In this document: one piece after another, positions 25,194-33,354 of the stretch
Layout: every line of letters begins with the position of its first letter
Position numbering within the stretch: position 1 is the stretch's first letter
Origin: Sphingopyxis sp. RIFCSPHIGHO2_12_FULL_65_19
Lineage (GTDB): Bacteria; Pseudomonadota; Alphaproteobacteria; Sphingomonadales; Sphingomonadaceae
Reading direction: 5' to 3'
NCBI RefSeq assembly: GCF_001830555.1
Contig: NZ_MIAM01000014.1
Coordinates: 155,562-219,561, forward strand
Length of the DNA: 64,000 nucleotides
Notes under the pieces: model-generated
The model's database searches: none
What the model saw: only the letters and a program-made list of their open reading frames with translations
Told to the model about the DNA's origin: nothing
Made by a program: the position numbers and the translations under genes

Positions 25194-27764
25194 ATGACCG
25201 TCCGCCGCCGCTTTTCGCGCACTTTCCGTAACGCCCTGCTCTGCACCGCGCCGCTCGCCGCGACGCTGATTCCGCTGCAGTCGGCCTGGGCACAGGACGC
25301 CGAGGTCGCTCCCGCCGACGAGGCCGTCGCGGACGACGCCGACACCATCATCGTCACCGGTACCAGCCGCGGCCGTATCGCACTCGACACCCCGCTCGCG
25401 GTCACTTCGGTCGGCGAAGATTCGCTCGCACGCCTCGGCGTCAGCAGCCAGGCCGACATCCTTGCGAGCATCCCGACGATCAAGGCCGATGCCGGCGGCG
25501 GCGAGGTCGCATCGAACGTGTTCGTGCGCGGCCTGCCTTCGGGCGGCCAGTATCAGTTCACCCCGCTGATGTACGATGGCGTCCCCGTCATGTCGACGTT
25601 CGGCCTCAACTCGTCGGCCTATGACGTTTACTACCGCAACGACCTCGGCATCTCGCGCCTCGAGTTTGTGCGCGGCGGCGTGTCGAACCTGTTCGGCCCC
25701 GGCTCGGTCGCGGGCCTGATCAACTATATCAGCAAGACCGGCCGCGACGAGCTGGAGGGCACGGCGCAGATCGAATGGGCTGAAAAGGGCCGCTATCGCG
25801 GCGACCTTGCGGTCAGCGGGCCGCTCGGCGAAAATCTGTTCTTCGCGCTGTCGGGCTTCTACCGCTCAGACGACGGCCCGATCAAGACGGGCCTCGATAC
25901 CGAAGGCTTCCAGATCCGCGGTAACCTGAAGTACGAGTTCCCCGACGACAGCGGATCGATCACGCTTTACGGCCAGTATATCGACGATCAGGCGCAATTC
26001 TATTTGCCCGTCCCGCTCGACGGCACGACGCGCAGCCGCGTCGCGGGCAACGACGGCAAGAAGGTCTATCAGCTGCTGACCCCCGACGTCGCCGGGTTGG
26101 GCTTCAACACCCCCGACGGCGCCTTCACCACCGGCATCACCGATGGCGTGACGAGCAAGGGCGGCCAAGTCGCGATCGCGTTTGACAAGGACTTCGGCGA
26201 CAGCGGCTGGGGCATCAACGGCCGCGTAAAATACTCGGATTACAAGCATAAATTCGGCCTGTGGTCCGACGGCGACGGCGTCGTCAACGTCCCTGAGACG
26301 CTGAGCGCCTTCGTCACCAACGCCGCCCGCCGTGGCCAGATTCCCGAGCTGAACGGCATCACCGCCGCGAACGCCAGCTTCACTTATGTCGGTGGCGGCG
26401 CGGTGCCCGCGAATGCGATCCTCTTCGCCAACCGCTTCACCGACCGCAACAGGCCGATGCACGACCTTTCGGCCGAGCTGAACCTCACCAAGCAGGCGAC
26501 CACGGGCAGCGTCGAGCACAGCTTCACGCTCGGCGGCTTCTACGCCGATACGGTCGCTAGCGACGTCAATGTCACGACGACCTTCCTCGGCGCGTTCAAC
26601 AACCAGCCGCAGCTCGTCAATCTGACCGTCACTAACCCGATCAGCGGCGCCACCACGGTCATTTCGCGGAACGGCCTGCTCAACGCCGGCGGCGGTTATG
26701 TGAACAACCGGCACCAAGCCGAGCGTTACGCGGTCTATTTCGCCGACCAGATGCAGATCGGCGACCGCTTCAACCTCGATATCGGCGGCCGCGTCGAACA
26801 TTATAAGGGCGACATCAGCCGCGAGCGCACCTCGACGACGGTCACCGACGCGACGACGCCGAACCTGTCGGGCGCACTGCGCGACGTGATATGGGGCAAT
26901 GACGGCTATCTGACCGGCAAGGTGTCGACGACCGAATGGGCGATCGCTGCGGGTGGCCTCTACAAGCTTACCGACGACGTCAGCCTCTATCTCAATGCGA
27001 GCCGCGGTTACTTCTTCCCCGAAGTGCGCGCGGTCGGCTTCCTGCCGCTGCCTGCCGGGACCGCGGCGAATGCGAGCGCCTCGCCGGGCACGCAGAGCTA
27101 CGAGGGCGAAATCATCAAACAGGTGCAGGGCGGCATCAAGGTCAGCCAGCCGGCCTTCAGCCTCGAGGCCTCGGCCTTCTACACCAGCCTCAAGAACCGC
27201 CGTCAGGTCCTGTTCGTCAACGCGCCGGGCGGCGGCTTCCAGGAGCTCGTCAACCTCGTCGCGACCGAATCCTACGGCGTCGAGGCGGTGTTCGACCTGA
27301 AGCTGCTCACCAACCTGCGCTTCAACGGCAACCTCACGCTGCAGAAGGCCAAATATACCGAGTTCCAGTCGAACGTCGGCGGTGTCCCGACCTCGAACCC
27401 GGCGATCATCGGCAACGATCTGGAGCGTCAGCCGCAGATCCTCTACAACGCCGGCCTCTATTACGACGACGGCGCGCTCGATGTGTCCTTCTTCACCAAC
27501 TACACCGGCGACAATTTCACCGCGTCGAACAATTCGATCAAGCTCGACGGATGGAATATCGTCAACCTCGACGCCGGCTATACGGTGCCGATGGGCAACA
27601 AGAGCCTGCGTCTCGGGGTCAATGTGTTCAACCTGTTCGACACCGACGCCACGACCGAAGGGTCGCCGCGTCTCGACAACAACCAGACCGTCGGCGGCGC
27701 TTACTTCGTCGGCCGTCCGGTCCTGCCGCGCCGCATCACCGCACGCGCAACCTTCAACTTCTGA
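25194..27764 (+). CDS. TonB-dependent receptor
   Basis: The product of about 856 residues starts with a signal peptide (residues 1-33, ending QSAWA before QDAE). A TonB-box-like DTIIVTGTSRG follows, then a plug domain (DTPLAVTSVGEDSLARLG, VFVRGLP, FVRGGVSNLFGPGSVAGLINYI) and a 22-strand barrel ending in ARATFNF. ATG 25194 has a GGAGGAG ribosome site. It is the outer-membrane import step, powered by TonB, and its gene is followed 23 bases later by the GH63 gene. Sphingomonads rely on such receptors for small sugars as well as for oligosaccharides. The ligand is inferred from the locus. Confidence 0.92.
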   Translation: MTVRRRFSRTFRNALLCTAPLAATLIPLQSAWAQDAEVAPADEAVADDADTIIVTGTSRGRIALDTPLAVTSVGEDSLARLGVSSQADILASIPTIKADAGGGEVASNVFVRGLPSGGQYQFTPLMYDGVPVMSTFGLNSSAYDVYYRNDLGISRLEFVRGGVSNLFGPGSVAGLINYISKTGRDELEGTAQIEWAEKGRYRGDLAVSGPLGENLFFALSGFYRSDDGPIKTGLDTEGFQIRGNLKYEFPDDSGSITLYGQYIDDQAQFYLPVPLDGTTRSRVAGNDGKKVYQLLTPDVAGLGFNTPDGAFTTGITDGVTSKGGQVAIAFDKDFGDSGWGINGRVKYSDYKHKFGLWSDGDGVVNVPETLSAFVTNAARRGQIPELNGITAANASFTYVGGGAVPANAILFANRFTDRNRPMHDLSAELNLTKQATTGSVEHSFTLGGFYADTVASDVNVTTTFLGAFNNQPQLVNLTVTNPISGATTVISRNGLLNAGGGYVNNRHQAERYAVYFADQMQIGDRFNLDIGGRVEHYKGDISRERTSTTVTDATTPNLSGALRDVIWGNDGYLTGKVSTTEWAIAAGGLYKLTDDVSLYLNASRGYFFPEVRAVGFLPLPAGTAANASASPGTQSYEGEIIKQVQGGIKVSQPAFSLEASAFYTSLKNRRQVLFVNAPGGGFQELVNLVATESYGVEAVFDLKLLTNLRFNGNLTLQKAKYTEFQSNVGGVPTSNPAIIGNDLERQPQILYNAGLYYDDGALDVSFFTNYTGDNFTASNNSIKLDGWNIVNLDAGYTVPMGNKSLRLGVNVFNLFDTDATTEGSPRLDNNQTVGGAYFVGRPVLPRRITARATFNF

Positions 27765-27787
27765 CGAGAAAACGGGCATCCGCGACA

Positions 27788-29059
27788 ATGACTATCGAAA
27801 CGCTTGACGTGGGTGCCCGCGCCATCCTGACTGCCAACGACCGGGGCGGCTACACCGTCCCCAACGGCCGGGTCTATCCCTTCCAGTGGAACTGGGACTC
27901 GGCTTTCGTCGCCCTCGGCTTCGACACCTGGGATCGCGACCGCGCGTGGAAAGAAGTCGAGACCCTGTTCAACGCGCAGTGGGACGACGGCTTTCTGCCG
28001 CACATCGTCTTCTGGCAGGACGATCCGGGCTATTTCCCCGGACCCTCGGTCTGGGCGACGGGCAAGACCCCCGTCACCTCGGGCATCACCCAGCCGCCGG
28101 TCGCGGCGACGGTCGTCCGCAAGCTGTGGGACAGCGCGATCGCGGCGGACGCCGACGACGCCTATCGCCTGCGCCTCGAAAGCCTGTTCGACAAGCTGAT
28201 CGCCTGGCACCGCTGGTTTCGCGACTATCGCGACCCTGACGGCCGCGGCGTCGTCGTCGCCATGCATCCGTGGGAAACCGGCCGCGACAATTCGCCCGAA
28301 TGGGACATTCCCGGCGAGCCGATCGATATTTCGAACGTCGGCGAATATGTCCGCCGCGACACCGGCCATCTCGACGCGAAGATGCGTCCGACCAAGCTCG
28401 AGTATGACCGCTACCTCGCGCTCGTCCAATATGGCGTCGCGCAGGGCTGGGACCATGCAAAGATCACCGCGGGCAATCCGTTCAAGGTCGCCGACATCGG
28501 CATGTCGATGATCCTGCTGCGCGCCAACCGCGACCTGCTGCACCTCGCCGACTATCTCGGCCGCGACGAGGAAGCCGCCGAAATCCGCGCGATGATCGCG
28601 ACGGCCGAAGCCGGGATCGACTGGTTGTGGGACGAGGAAAAGCACAGCTGGTGCTCGCGCGACCTGCTCACCGGCCGCTCGTCGGGCTTCATCACCAGCG
28701 CCTCGTTCCTGAGCTTCTATGCCGGGCTCGCCGACCCGGCGAAGGATGCCGCAATGCTCGCGCACCTGCACCGTATCGGCAGCAAGGTCGAATATCTGAT
28801 GCCCAGCCTCGACCCCGAGGATCCCGGCTTCCAGATGATCCGCTACTGGCGCGGCCCCGTGTGGGCGGTGGTCAACTACATGATCGGCACCGGTCTGGCC
28901 GAAGCGGGCTTCGATGCCGAGGCGGCGCGCGTCCGCCACGACACGCTGGCGCTGATGGAGCGCAACGGCTTCTACGAAGCGTACAGCCCCGTCGACGGAT
29001 CGGGCAGCGGCGGCGACGATTTCTCGTGGACCGCGGCGATCTGGCTGGCGTGGCGCTGA
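27788..29059 (+). CDS. GH63 glycosyl-glycerate hydrolase (glucosyl-/mannosylglycerate type)
   Basis: The product of about 423 residues is a compact GH63 (alpha/alpha)6-barrel enzyme. It has FQWNWDSAFVALG (residues 32-44), MHPWETGRDNSPEWD (159-173, with D167 in the place of the catalytic acid) and FYEAYSPVDGSG followed by DFSWTAA (395-416, with E397 in the place of the catalytic base). This length and these motifs match the bacterial glucosylglycerate/mannosylglycerate hydrolases, not the long eukaryotic glucosidases. No signal peptide is seen, so it works in the cytoplasm. The expected products are a hexose and glycerate, and a glycerate kinase is encoded in the same locus. Confidence 0.82.
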   Translation: MTIETLDVGARAILTANDRGGYTVPNGRVYPFQWNWDSAFVALGFDTWDRDRAWKEVETLFNAQWDDGFLPHIVFWQDDPGYFPGPSVWATGKTPVTSGITQPPVAATVVRKLWDSAIAADADDAYRLRLESLFDKLIAWHRWFRDYRDPDGRGVVVAMHPWETGRDNSPEWDIPGEPIDISNVGEYVRRDTGHLDAKMRPTKLEYDRYLALVQYGVAQGWDHAKITAGNPFKVADIGMSMILLRANRDLLHLADYLGRDEEAAEIRAMIATAEAGIDWLWDEEKHSWCSRDLLTGRSSGFITSASFLSFYAGLADPAKDAAMLAHLHRIGSKVEYLMPSLDPEDPGFQMIRYWRGPVWAVVNYMIGTGLAEAGFDAEAARVRHDTLALMERNGFYEAYSPVDGSGSGGDDFSWTAAIWLAWR

Positions 29060-29112
29060 TATATTGAACCCCGGCGAAGCCGGCCCCCCCAATTTACCCT
29101 CCCAACCCTGGA

Positions 29113-29138
29113 CCCCGGCTTTCGCCGGGGTTCATTTT
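29113..29138. terminator. hairpin terminator between the GH63 and AraC genes
   Basis: CCCCGGC-TTTC-GCCGGGG (29113-29130) followed by TTCATTTT on the plus strand. It lies between convergent genes and can end transcription of the receptor-GH63 operon. Confidence 0.65.
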
Positions 29139-29143
29139 GCACG

Positions 29144-29935
29144 CTATCGATCGGGATCGACCACCGGTCCCCGGACCCGCGCCCTCACCGCGCTCGGGCT
29201 GGCGCCGAGCAGGCTGCGCACCATCTTGTTGAAGCGCTGCGCATCGGCGACGCCGCAGCGCTCGGCGACGCGCCAGATCGGCAGGTCGGTCGATTCCAAC
29301 AGGAAACGTGCATGTTCGGCGCGGCGCTGAAGCAGGCGGTGGGGCACCGTGGTGCCGAAGCGGCCGCGGAAAAGACGCGCGAGGTAAGCGGACGAACGGC
29401 CCGCCGCGGCTGCGACCTCGCGCACGCCGATCGCTTCGGGAAAATGATGGTCGATATATTCGGCGGCGCGCGCTGCAGCGTCATCTTCCGGCAACGGATC
29501 GGTACGCCGCGCGAGCGTCACCAGCAGTTCCTGCGCCGCGAGCCGCGCCGCGATATGCGCGATCGGGTCGCTCGCGGTCGCGAAGAGGCCGCTGACATGT
29601 GCAAACCGTTCGCGGAGCGCGCCACAGTCCGACACGTGCAGCGCGACCGGCGCGCGCGTCCCCCGTCCATCGCCCGCTTCGATATGGATGCACCAATGCG
29701 TGCCCGGCCCGGCAAGGTCGTAGCTCGAAGACAGGCCCGCGGGGCTGAGCGTCACATCGCCGGGCGCAATCCGAATGCGTTTTCCCGCCAGCTCCATCTC
29801 GCCGGTATAACCGTGAAGGTGCAGCGCGTGCGTGCGTCCCTGATGGATCGTCGCAAATCCGCGATCCGCCAGCAGGAACTGCCCGGCGACCGCGATGCGC
29901 GGCAAATCTTCCAGCGGCAGATCGATCATTTCCAT
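29144..29935 (-). CDS. AraC family transcriptional regulator
   Basis: The product of 263 residues has an N-terminal cupin-type sensor (about residues 15-110: HALHLHGYTGEMELAGKRIRIAPGDVTLSPAGL) and a C-terminal double helix-turn-helix (about 165-260: REVAAAAGRSSAYLARLFRGRFG, then PIWRVAERCGVADAQRFNKMVR). It is convergent with the GH63 gene and divergent from the dioxygenase-esterase pair. Cupin-AraC proteins usually sense sugars, so it may control the dioxygenase operon, the sugar operon, or both. No operator could be assigned. Confidence 0.9.
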   Translation of the reverse strand: MEMIDLPLEDLPRIAVAGQFLLADRGFATIHQGRTHALHLHGYTGEMELAGKRIRIAPGDVTLSPAGLSSSYDLAGPGTHWCIHIEAGDGRGTRAPVALHVSDCGALRERFAHVSGLFATASDPIAHIAARLAAQELLVTLARRTDPLPEDDAAARAAEYIDHHFPEAIGVREVAAAAGRSSAYLARLFRGRFGTTVPHRLLQRRAEHARFLLESTDLPIWRVAERCGVADAQRFNKMVRSLLGASPSAVRARVRGPVVDPDR

Positions 29936-30034
29936 GTTCGATTTTTTACCACAAGATTAGGCGCACGCCAATTGCGATGGTCGACCGGAAGCGGCACCAT
30001 CAGGCCATATCGAGACTATGAGGATGCCGCGGCG

Positions 30035-30793
30035 ATGCTGAGCGAAGAGCAGAAAAAATTCTACGATGATCAGGGCTATGTCCTCGTCCCCGGACTGTTC
30101 AGCGCCGAGGAGGCCGCGGCCTTCCGCGCCGAAATGCACCGCATCGCCGACAATGAAGGCAACAGCGACGCGACATGGGACAGTGTGCGGGGCAGCGGCA
30201 CGACGATCACCCATTGCCACGACGTCCATTTCCGGTCGGCGATGGTGACGCGCCTGCTCACCGACCCGCGCCTCACCGAGATCGCGCAGGACATCATCGG
30301 CCCGAACGTCCAGCTTCATCACAACAAGATGTTCATCAAGCCGCCCGAAAAGGGCTCGCCCTTCCCGATGCATCAGGACTATCCTTATTTTCCGCATCGC
30401 GACCATTCGATGATCGCGGTGATCCTGCACTTCGACGATGCACCCGAAGAGAAGGGGTGCCTGCGCGTCTATCCGGGGACGCACAAGCTCGGCCCGCTTC
30501 CCGCCGAGGGCGCCGACCATCATGCTTCGACCGAAACCTACCCGATCGAGGGCGCCACCCCCCTGCCGGCGAAGGCGGGCGATGCGCTGTTCTTCCACTA
30601 TCTGACCGTCCACGGATCTGGCCTCAACACGTCGGACGAGCCGCGTACGACGCTGCTCATCCAGCTCCGCGATCCGGCCGACGTGCCGCTGAACGACCGG
30701 CATAGCTCGCGCGGCCAGGGGATGATGCTCGCCGGCGTCGACCCGACCGCGGGCGCGTTCAAATTCGCGTGGGAAGACGAGAAAGCTGCCTGA
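30035..30793 (+). CDS. phytanoyl-CoA dioxygenase (PhyH) family protein
   Basis: The product of about 252 residues is a non-haem Fe(II)/2-oxoglutarate oxygenase. The iron triad is visible as H113-x-D115 in MHQDYPYF and H193 in TVHGSG. R204 in DEPRTTLLIQ would bind 2-oxoglutarate. The start ATG 30035 is where homology begins (MLSEEQKKFYDDQGYVLVPG). It would hydroxylate a small substrate in the cytoplasm. Members in sugar loci are often of unknown substrate. It overlaps the following tannase-like gene, and the two are probably cotranscribed from the promoter divergent to the AraC gene. Confidence 0.85.
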   Translation: MLSEEQKKFYDDQGYVLVPGLFSAEEAAAFRAEMHRIADNEGNSDATWDSVRGSGTTITHCHDVHFRSAMVTRLLTDPRLTEIAQDIIGPNVQLHHNKMFIKPPEKGSPFPMHQDYPYFPHRDHSMIAVILHFDDAPEEKGCLRVYPGTHKLGPLPAEGADHHASTETYPIEGATPLPAKAGDALFFHYLTVHGSGLNTSDEPRTTLLIQLRDPADVPLNDRHSSRGQGMMLAGVDPTAGAFKFAWEDEKAA

Positions 30794-32012
30794 CGTCCTC
30801 GCCTGGCTGCTGCTGCTTTTGTCGTTCGGCAGTCCGCTCGTGGATGACCCCTGCGCGAACCTCGCGAAGCTGACGATCGACAAGGCGGTCGTCGAGAGCG
30901 CGGTGCTGTCTGACGGCGTCTGCCGGGTCAACGGGTCGGCGCACCCGGTACCGGGATCGGACATCCGCTTCAGCGTGTACTTGCCCGCCCCTAACCGCTG
31001 GAGCGGACGCTATTACCAGATCGGCAATGGCGGGTTCGCGGGAGCGATCCACCTGCCGACGCTCGACGAGGGCGCGCGGCGCGGCGATGCCATTGCGGCG
31101 ACCGATACGGGGCATCGCGGCCATGGCTTCGATGCGAGCTGGGCGCCGGGCAATTCGGTCGCGCTTGCCGATTACGGCTGGCGGTCGATCAAGGCGACGC
31201 GCGATGCCGCCGCGGCGCTGGTCGGGGCCTATTATGGCCGCGCGCCCATCCGGCATTATTTCATGGGCTGTTCGAACGGCGGGCGGATGGCGCTGATGGC
31301 GGCGGCGCGCTGGCCCGACGATTGGAGCGGGATCATCGCCGGGGCGCCAGCGAACCCGTGGACGCGGCAGTTTCGCAATTTCGGCGCGATACAGTATGCG
31401 ATGCGGGCGCCGGGCGGGTGGCTTGGAGCCGCCGAGCGGACGCAGGCTAAGTTACCCGCGCAGAAGCGGGCGACGCTCGATGCGATCATCGCAGCGGGAT
31501 ATTCTCCTACAGCGATCACTGCGGAAGACTGGGCGTACTGGATCGCCAACCCGGACACGGCCGCGCAGTCGCAGCTGACCTTTGCCGAGCAGTCGCGCGC
31601 GCATCTCTTGGGGCATTTCAGCGACGAAACCCTCGCTGGCGAACTCGACATCAAGCCGGGCGACCTGCAGGGCTTCCATGATCGCGGCGGCAAGATTCTT
31701 TCCTATTTCGGTCAGTCGGACCCGGTGATCGCGCCCGGCCTCGGGGTTGACTGGTACCGTGCGGTGCAGGCCGCGACGCGCGGCAAAACCACCGACTTCT
31801 ATCGCCTGTTCATTATTCCCGGCATGTCGCATTGCCAAGGCGGCGCAGCGGCGACGAGTTTCGGCCAGTCGCTCGACGCGCCCGCGGTGCACCAGGACCG
31901 CGAGCACGACGTGCGGCTGGCGCTCGAAGCTTGGGTCGAACGCGGCATCGCGCCAGCGGCGCTCAAGAGCGAGGCCGGGACGAAGCGCACGGTTATCCGC
32001 CCGCTTCGCTGA
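30786..32012 (+). CDS. tannase/feruloyl esterase-like secreted hydrolase
   Basis: The product is an alpha/beta hydrolase of the tannase family: GCSNGG (nucleophile Ser), FGQSDPVI (Asp) and PGMSHCQGG (His), with the Cys residues next to the triad as in the family. At about 400 residues it is shorter than typical fungal tannases. Its frame continues upstream through LPDVLAWLLLLLSFGS, a convincing signal peptide core, but no ATG or GTG exists there. A CTG at 30786 overlapping the dioxygenase stop, or TTG 30819 (which would remove the signal), are the options. The CTG start given here is a guess. It probably cleaves an ester in the periplasm. Confidence 0.75.
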   Translation: MPDVLAWLLLLLSFGSPLVDDPCANLAKLTIDKAVVESAVLSDGVCRVNGSAHPVPGSDIRFSVYLPAPNRWSGRYYQIGNGGFAGAIHLPTLDEGARRGDAIAATDTGHRGHGFDASWAPGNSVALADYGWRSIKATRDAAAALVGAYYGRAPIRHYFMGCSNGGRMALMAAARWPDDWSGIIAGAPANPWTRQFRNFGAIQYAMRAPGGWLGAAERTQAKLPAQKRATLDAIIAAGYSPTAITAEDWAYWIANPDTAAQSQLTFAEQSRAHLLGHFSDETLAGELDIKPGDLQGFHDRGGKILSYFGQSDPVIAPGLGVDWYRAVQAATRGKTTDFYRLFIIPGMSHCQGGAAATSFGQSLDAPAVHQDREHDVRLALEAWVERGIAPAALKSEAGTKRTVIRPLR

Positions 32013-32381
32013 GCGCCGAGCGCGCCTTGTCGTTCCATCTCGGTGAGCGAGCGCCCAATGCCGTCGCACAGGGCAGCACGACCAACAAGATCACCGAACC
32101 GCGGTTGCATACCAAGGATGATCGCCGGCCGATTGAGCGTGATAAATCGCCGCCATTTAATGCGATGACTCCATTGAGGAAGCGGACACGCGCGTCCGAA
32201 GCAAGGGACAATGGCCGGTAGCGGTCAGTCGCCTTTTTAGAGGTCAATCGCAAAAACCGATCGAACGCCCCTTAGGCAGATGGGCCATCCGTCAATTCGC
32301 TAGCCGCCGTCAAACGCATCATCGGGTTGCCTCTTGGCTCCAGCGACCCGCATTTGTTGCGCCGACTCGAACCGTCTGGTC
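32013..32381. other. intergenic region with GCGGACA/CGTCCG repeat unit
   Basis: About 370 bases between the convergent esterase and LysR genes. An inverted GCGGACA...CGTCCG unit at 32182-32198 resembles the repeats near 10,334 and 40,228. No gene or clear terminator was recognised. Confidence 0.45.
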
Positions 32382-33248
32382 CTAGCTACCGCGTTCAAGC
32401 GCGGCGACAACATGTTGGGCAAGGCGGTGCGCCGTGTCGGCCAGGCCCGCCGCCTCGATCAACGCGATTTCGGTGTCGTAAAGCAGCGGAAGATCGGCTT
32501 CTCCGGCAATCGGGGTCAGGTGCGGCGGCACCATTTCGCGAGGGAGCACTGCAATGCCGAGGCCTTCGCTCACCGCCGAAAGACTGCCCGCGAGGCTCGT
32601 CGAAGTATAGGCCACGCGCCAGTCGCGACCGATCGCCTCGAGCGCATCGACGGCTCGCTTGCGATAAACGCAAGGCTCGGGCGAGACGACGAGCGGAATG
32701 CTCGCGAGGCCTGTTGCAGCCGACTGATCGCGGGCCACCCAGACCAGCGGCTCGCGCCACACCCGCACGCCCTCAAGCGGCGCAGAAGGCTCACGCTTGA
32801 CGAGCACGAAGTCGAATGCGCCGGCATGAAATTTGTCGAGAAGGTTGAGCGTGAGATCGCAAGTCACCTCGAGCTCAACGAGCGGATGCGCCTTGGTGAA
32901 GGTCGCCAGTACGGCAGGGAGATGCGCAGTGGCAAAATCCTCCGGTACCCCGAGCCGGACGCGTCCGGCCATATCGGGCTCAAAAAGCTCGGCGATGGCC
33001 GCGTCGTTCAGACGCAGCAGCTGCCGCGCCGGACCGAGCAAGCGCCTGCCCTCCTCGGTGAGGCTGAGCGACCGGGGGGTGCGCGCGAAGAGCGCCCTGC
33101 CCAATTGCCTCTCGAGCCGCTTGACTTGCAAGCTGATCGTCGATTGCGTTCGGCCAAGGCGGTCGCCGGCCCGGGTAAAGCTTTCCACCTCGGCAATGGT
33201 CACAAAGCAGCGGAGCAAATCAAGATCGAGGTTTAGCGTGCCGGTCAT
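32382..33248 (-). CDS. LysR family regulator, divergent from the dab operon
   Basis: The product of 288 residues has an N-terminal helix-turn-helix (DLLRCFVTIAEVESFTRAGDRLGRTQSTISLQVKRLE in part) and a substrate domain of the LrhA-like subgroup (GRVRLGVPEDFATAHLPAVL). It is divergent from dabBA, and the promoter region has a TGTCA-N5-TGACA box. It probably regulates the inorganic-carbon operon, in a role similar to CcmR or CbbR proteins of other bacteria. The co-inducer is unknown. Confidence 0.9.
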   Translation of the reverse strand: MTGTLNLDLDLLRCFVTIAEVESFTRAGDRLGRTQSTISLQVKRLERQLGRALFARTPRSLSLTEEGRRLLGPARQLLRLNDAAIAELFEPDMAGRVRLGVPEDFATAHLPAVLATFTKAHPLVELEVTCDLTLNLLDKFHAGAFDFVLVKREPSAPLEGVRVWREPLVWVARDQSAATGLASIPLVVSPEPCVYRKRAVDALEAIGRDWRVAYTSTSLAGSLSAVSEGLGIAVLPREMVPPHLTPIAGEADLPLLYDTEIALIEAAGLADTAHRLAQHVVAALERGS

Positions 33249-33276
33249 GGCAGGAATTTGCCGCAGCCATTGTAAT

Positions 33277-33291
33277 TGTCAATGAATGACA
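33277..33291. promoter_or_regulatory. putative LysR box upstream of dabB
   Basis: TGTCA-ATGAA-TGACA is a perfect 15-base inverted repeat with T-N13-A geometry, between the divergent LysR and dabB genes. Confidence 0.55.
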
Positions 33292-33354
33292 TTTTAAAAA
33301 CTCGTTTTGTCAATTTTTGGCGGTGCGCCATTGGCGGCGGCGAAAGGAAGTCGC

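Noticed and set aside
25866..27788. Minus-strand open frame of 640 codons
   Set aside because: It is antisense to the TonB-dependent receptor gene and has no domain pattern.
30066..30705. Extra frames over the dioxygenase gene
   Set aside because: The PhyH frame carries the H-x-D...H iron triad; the other frames are shadows.
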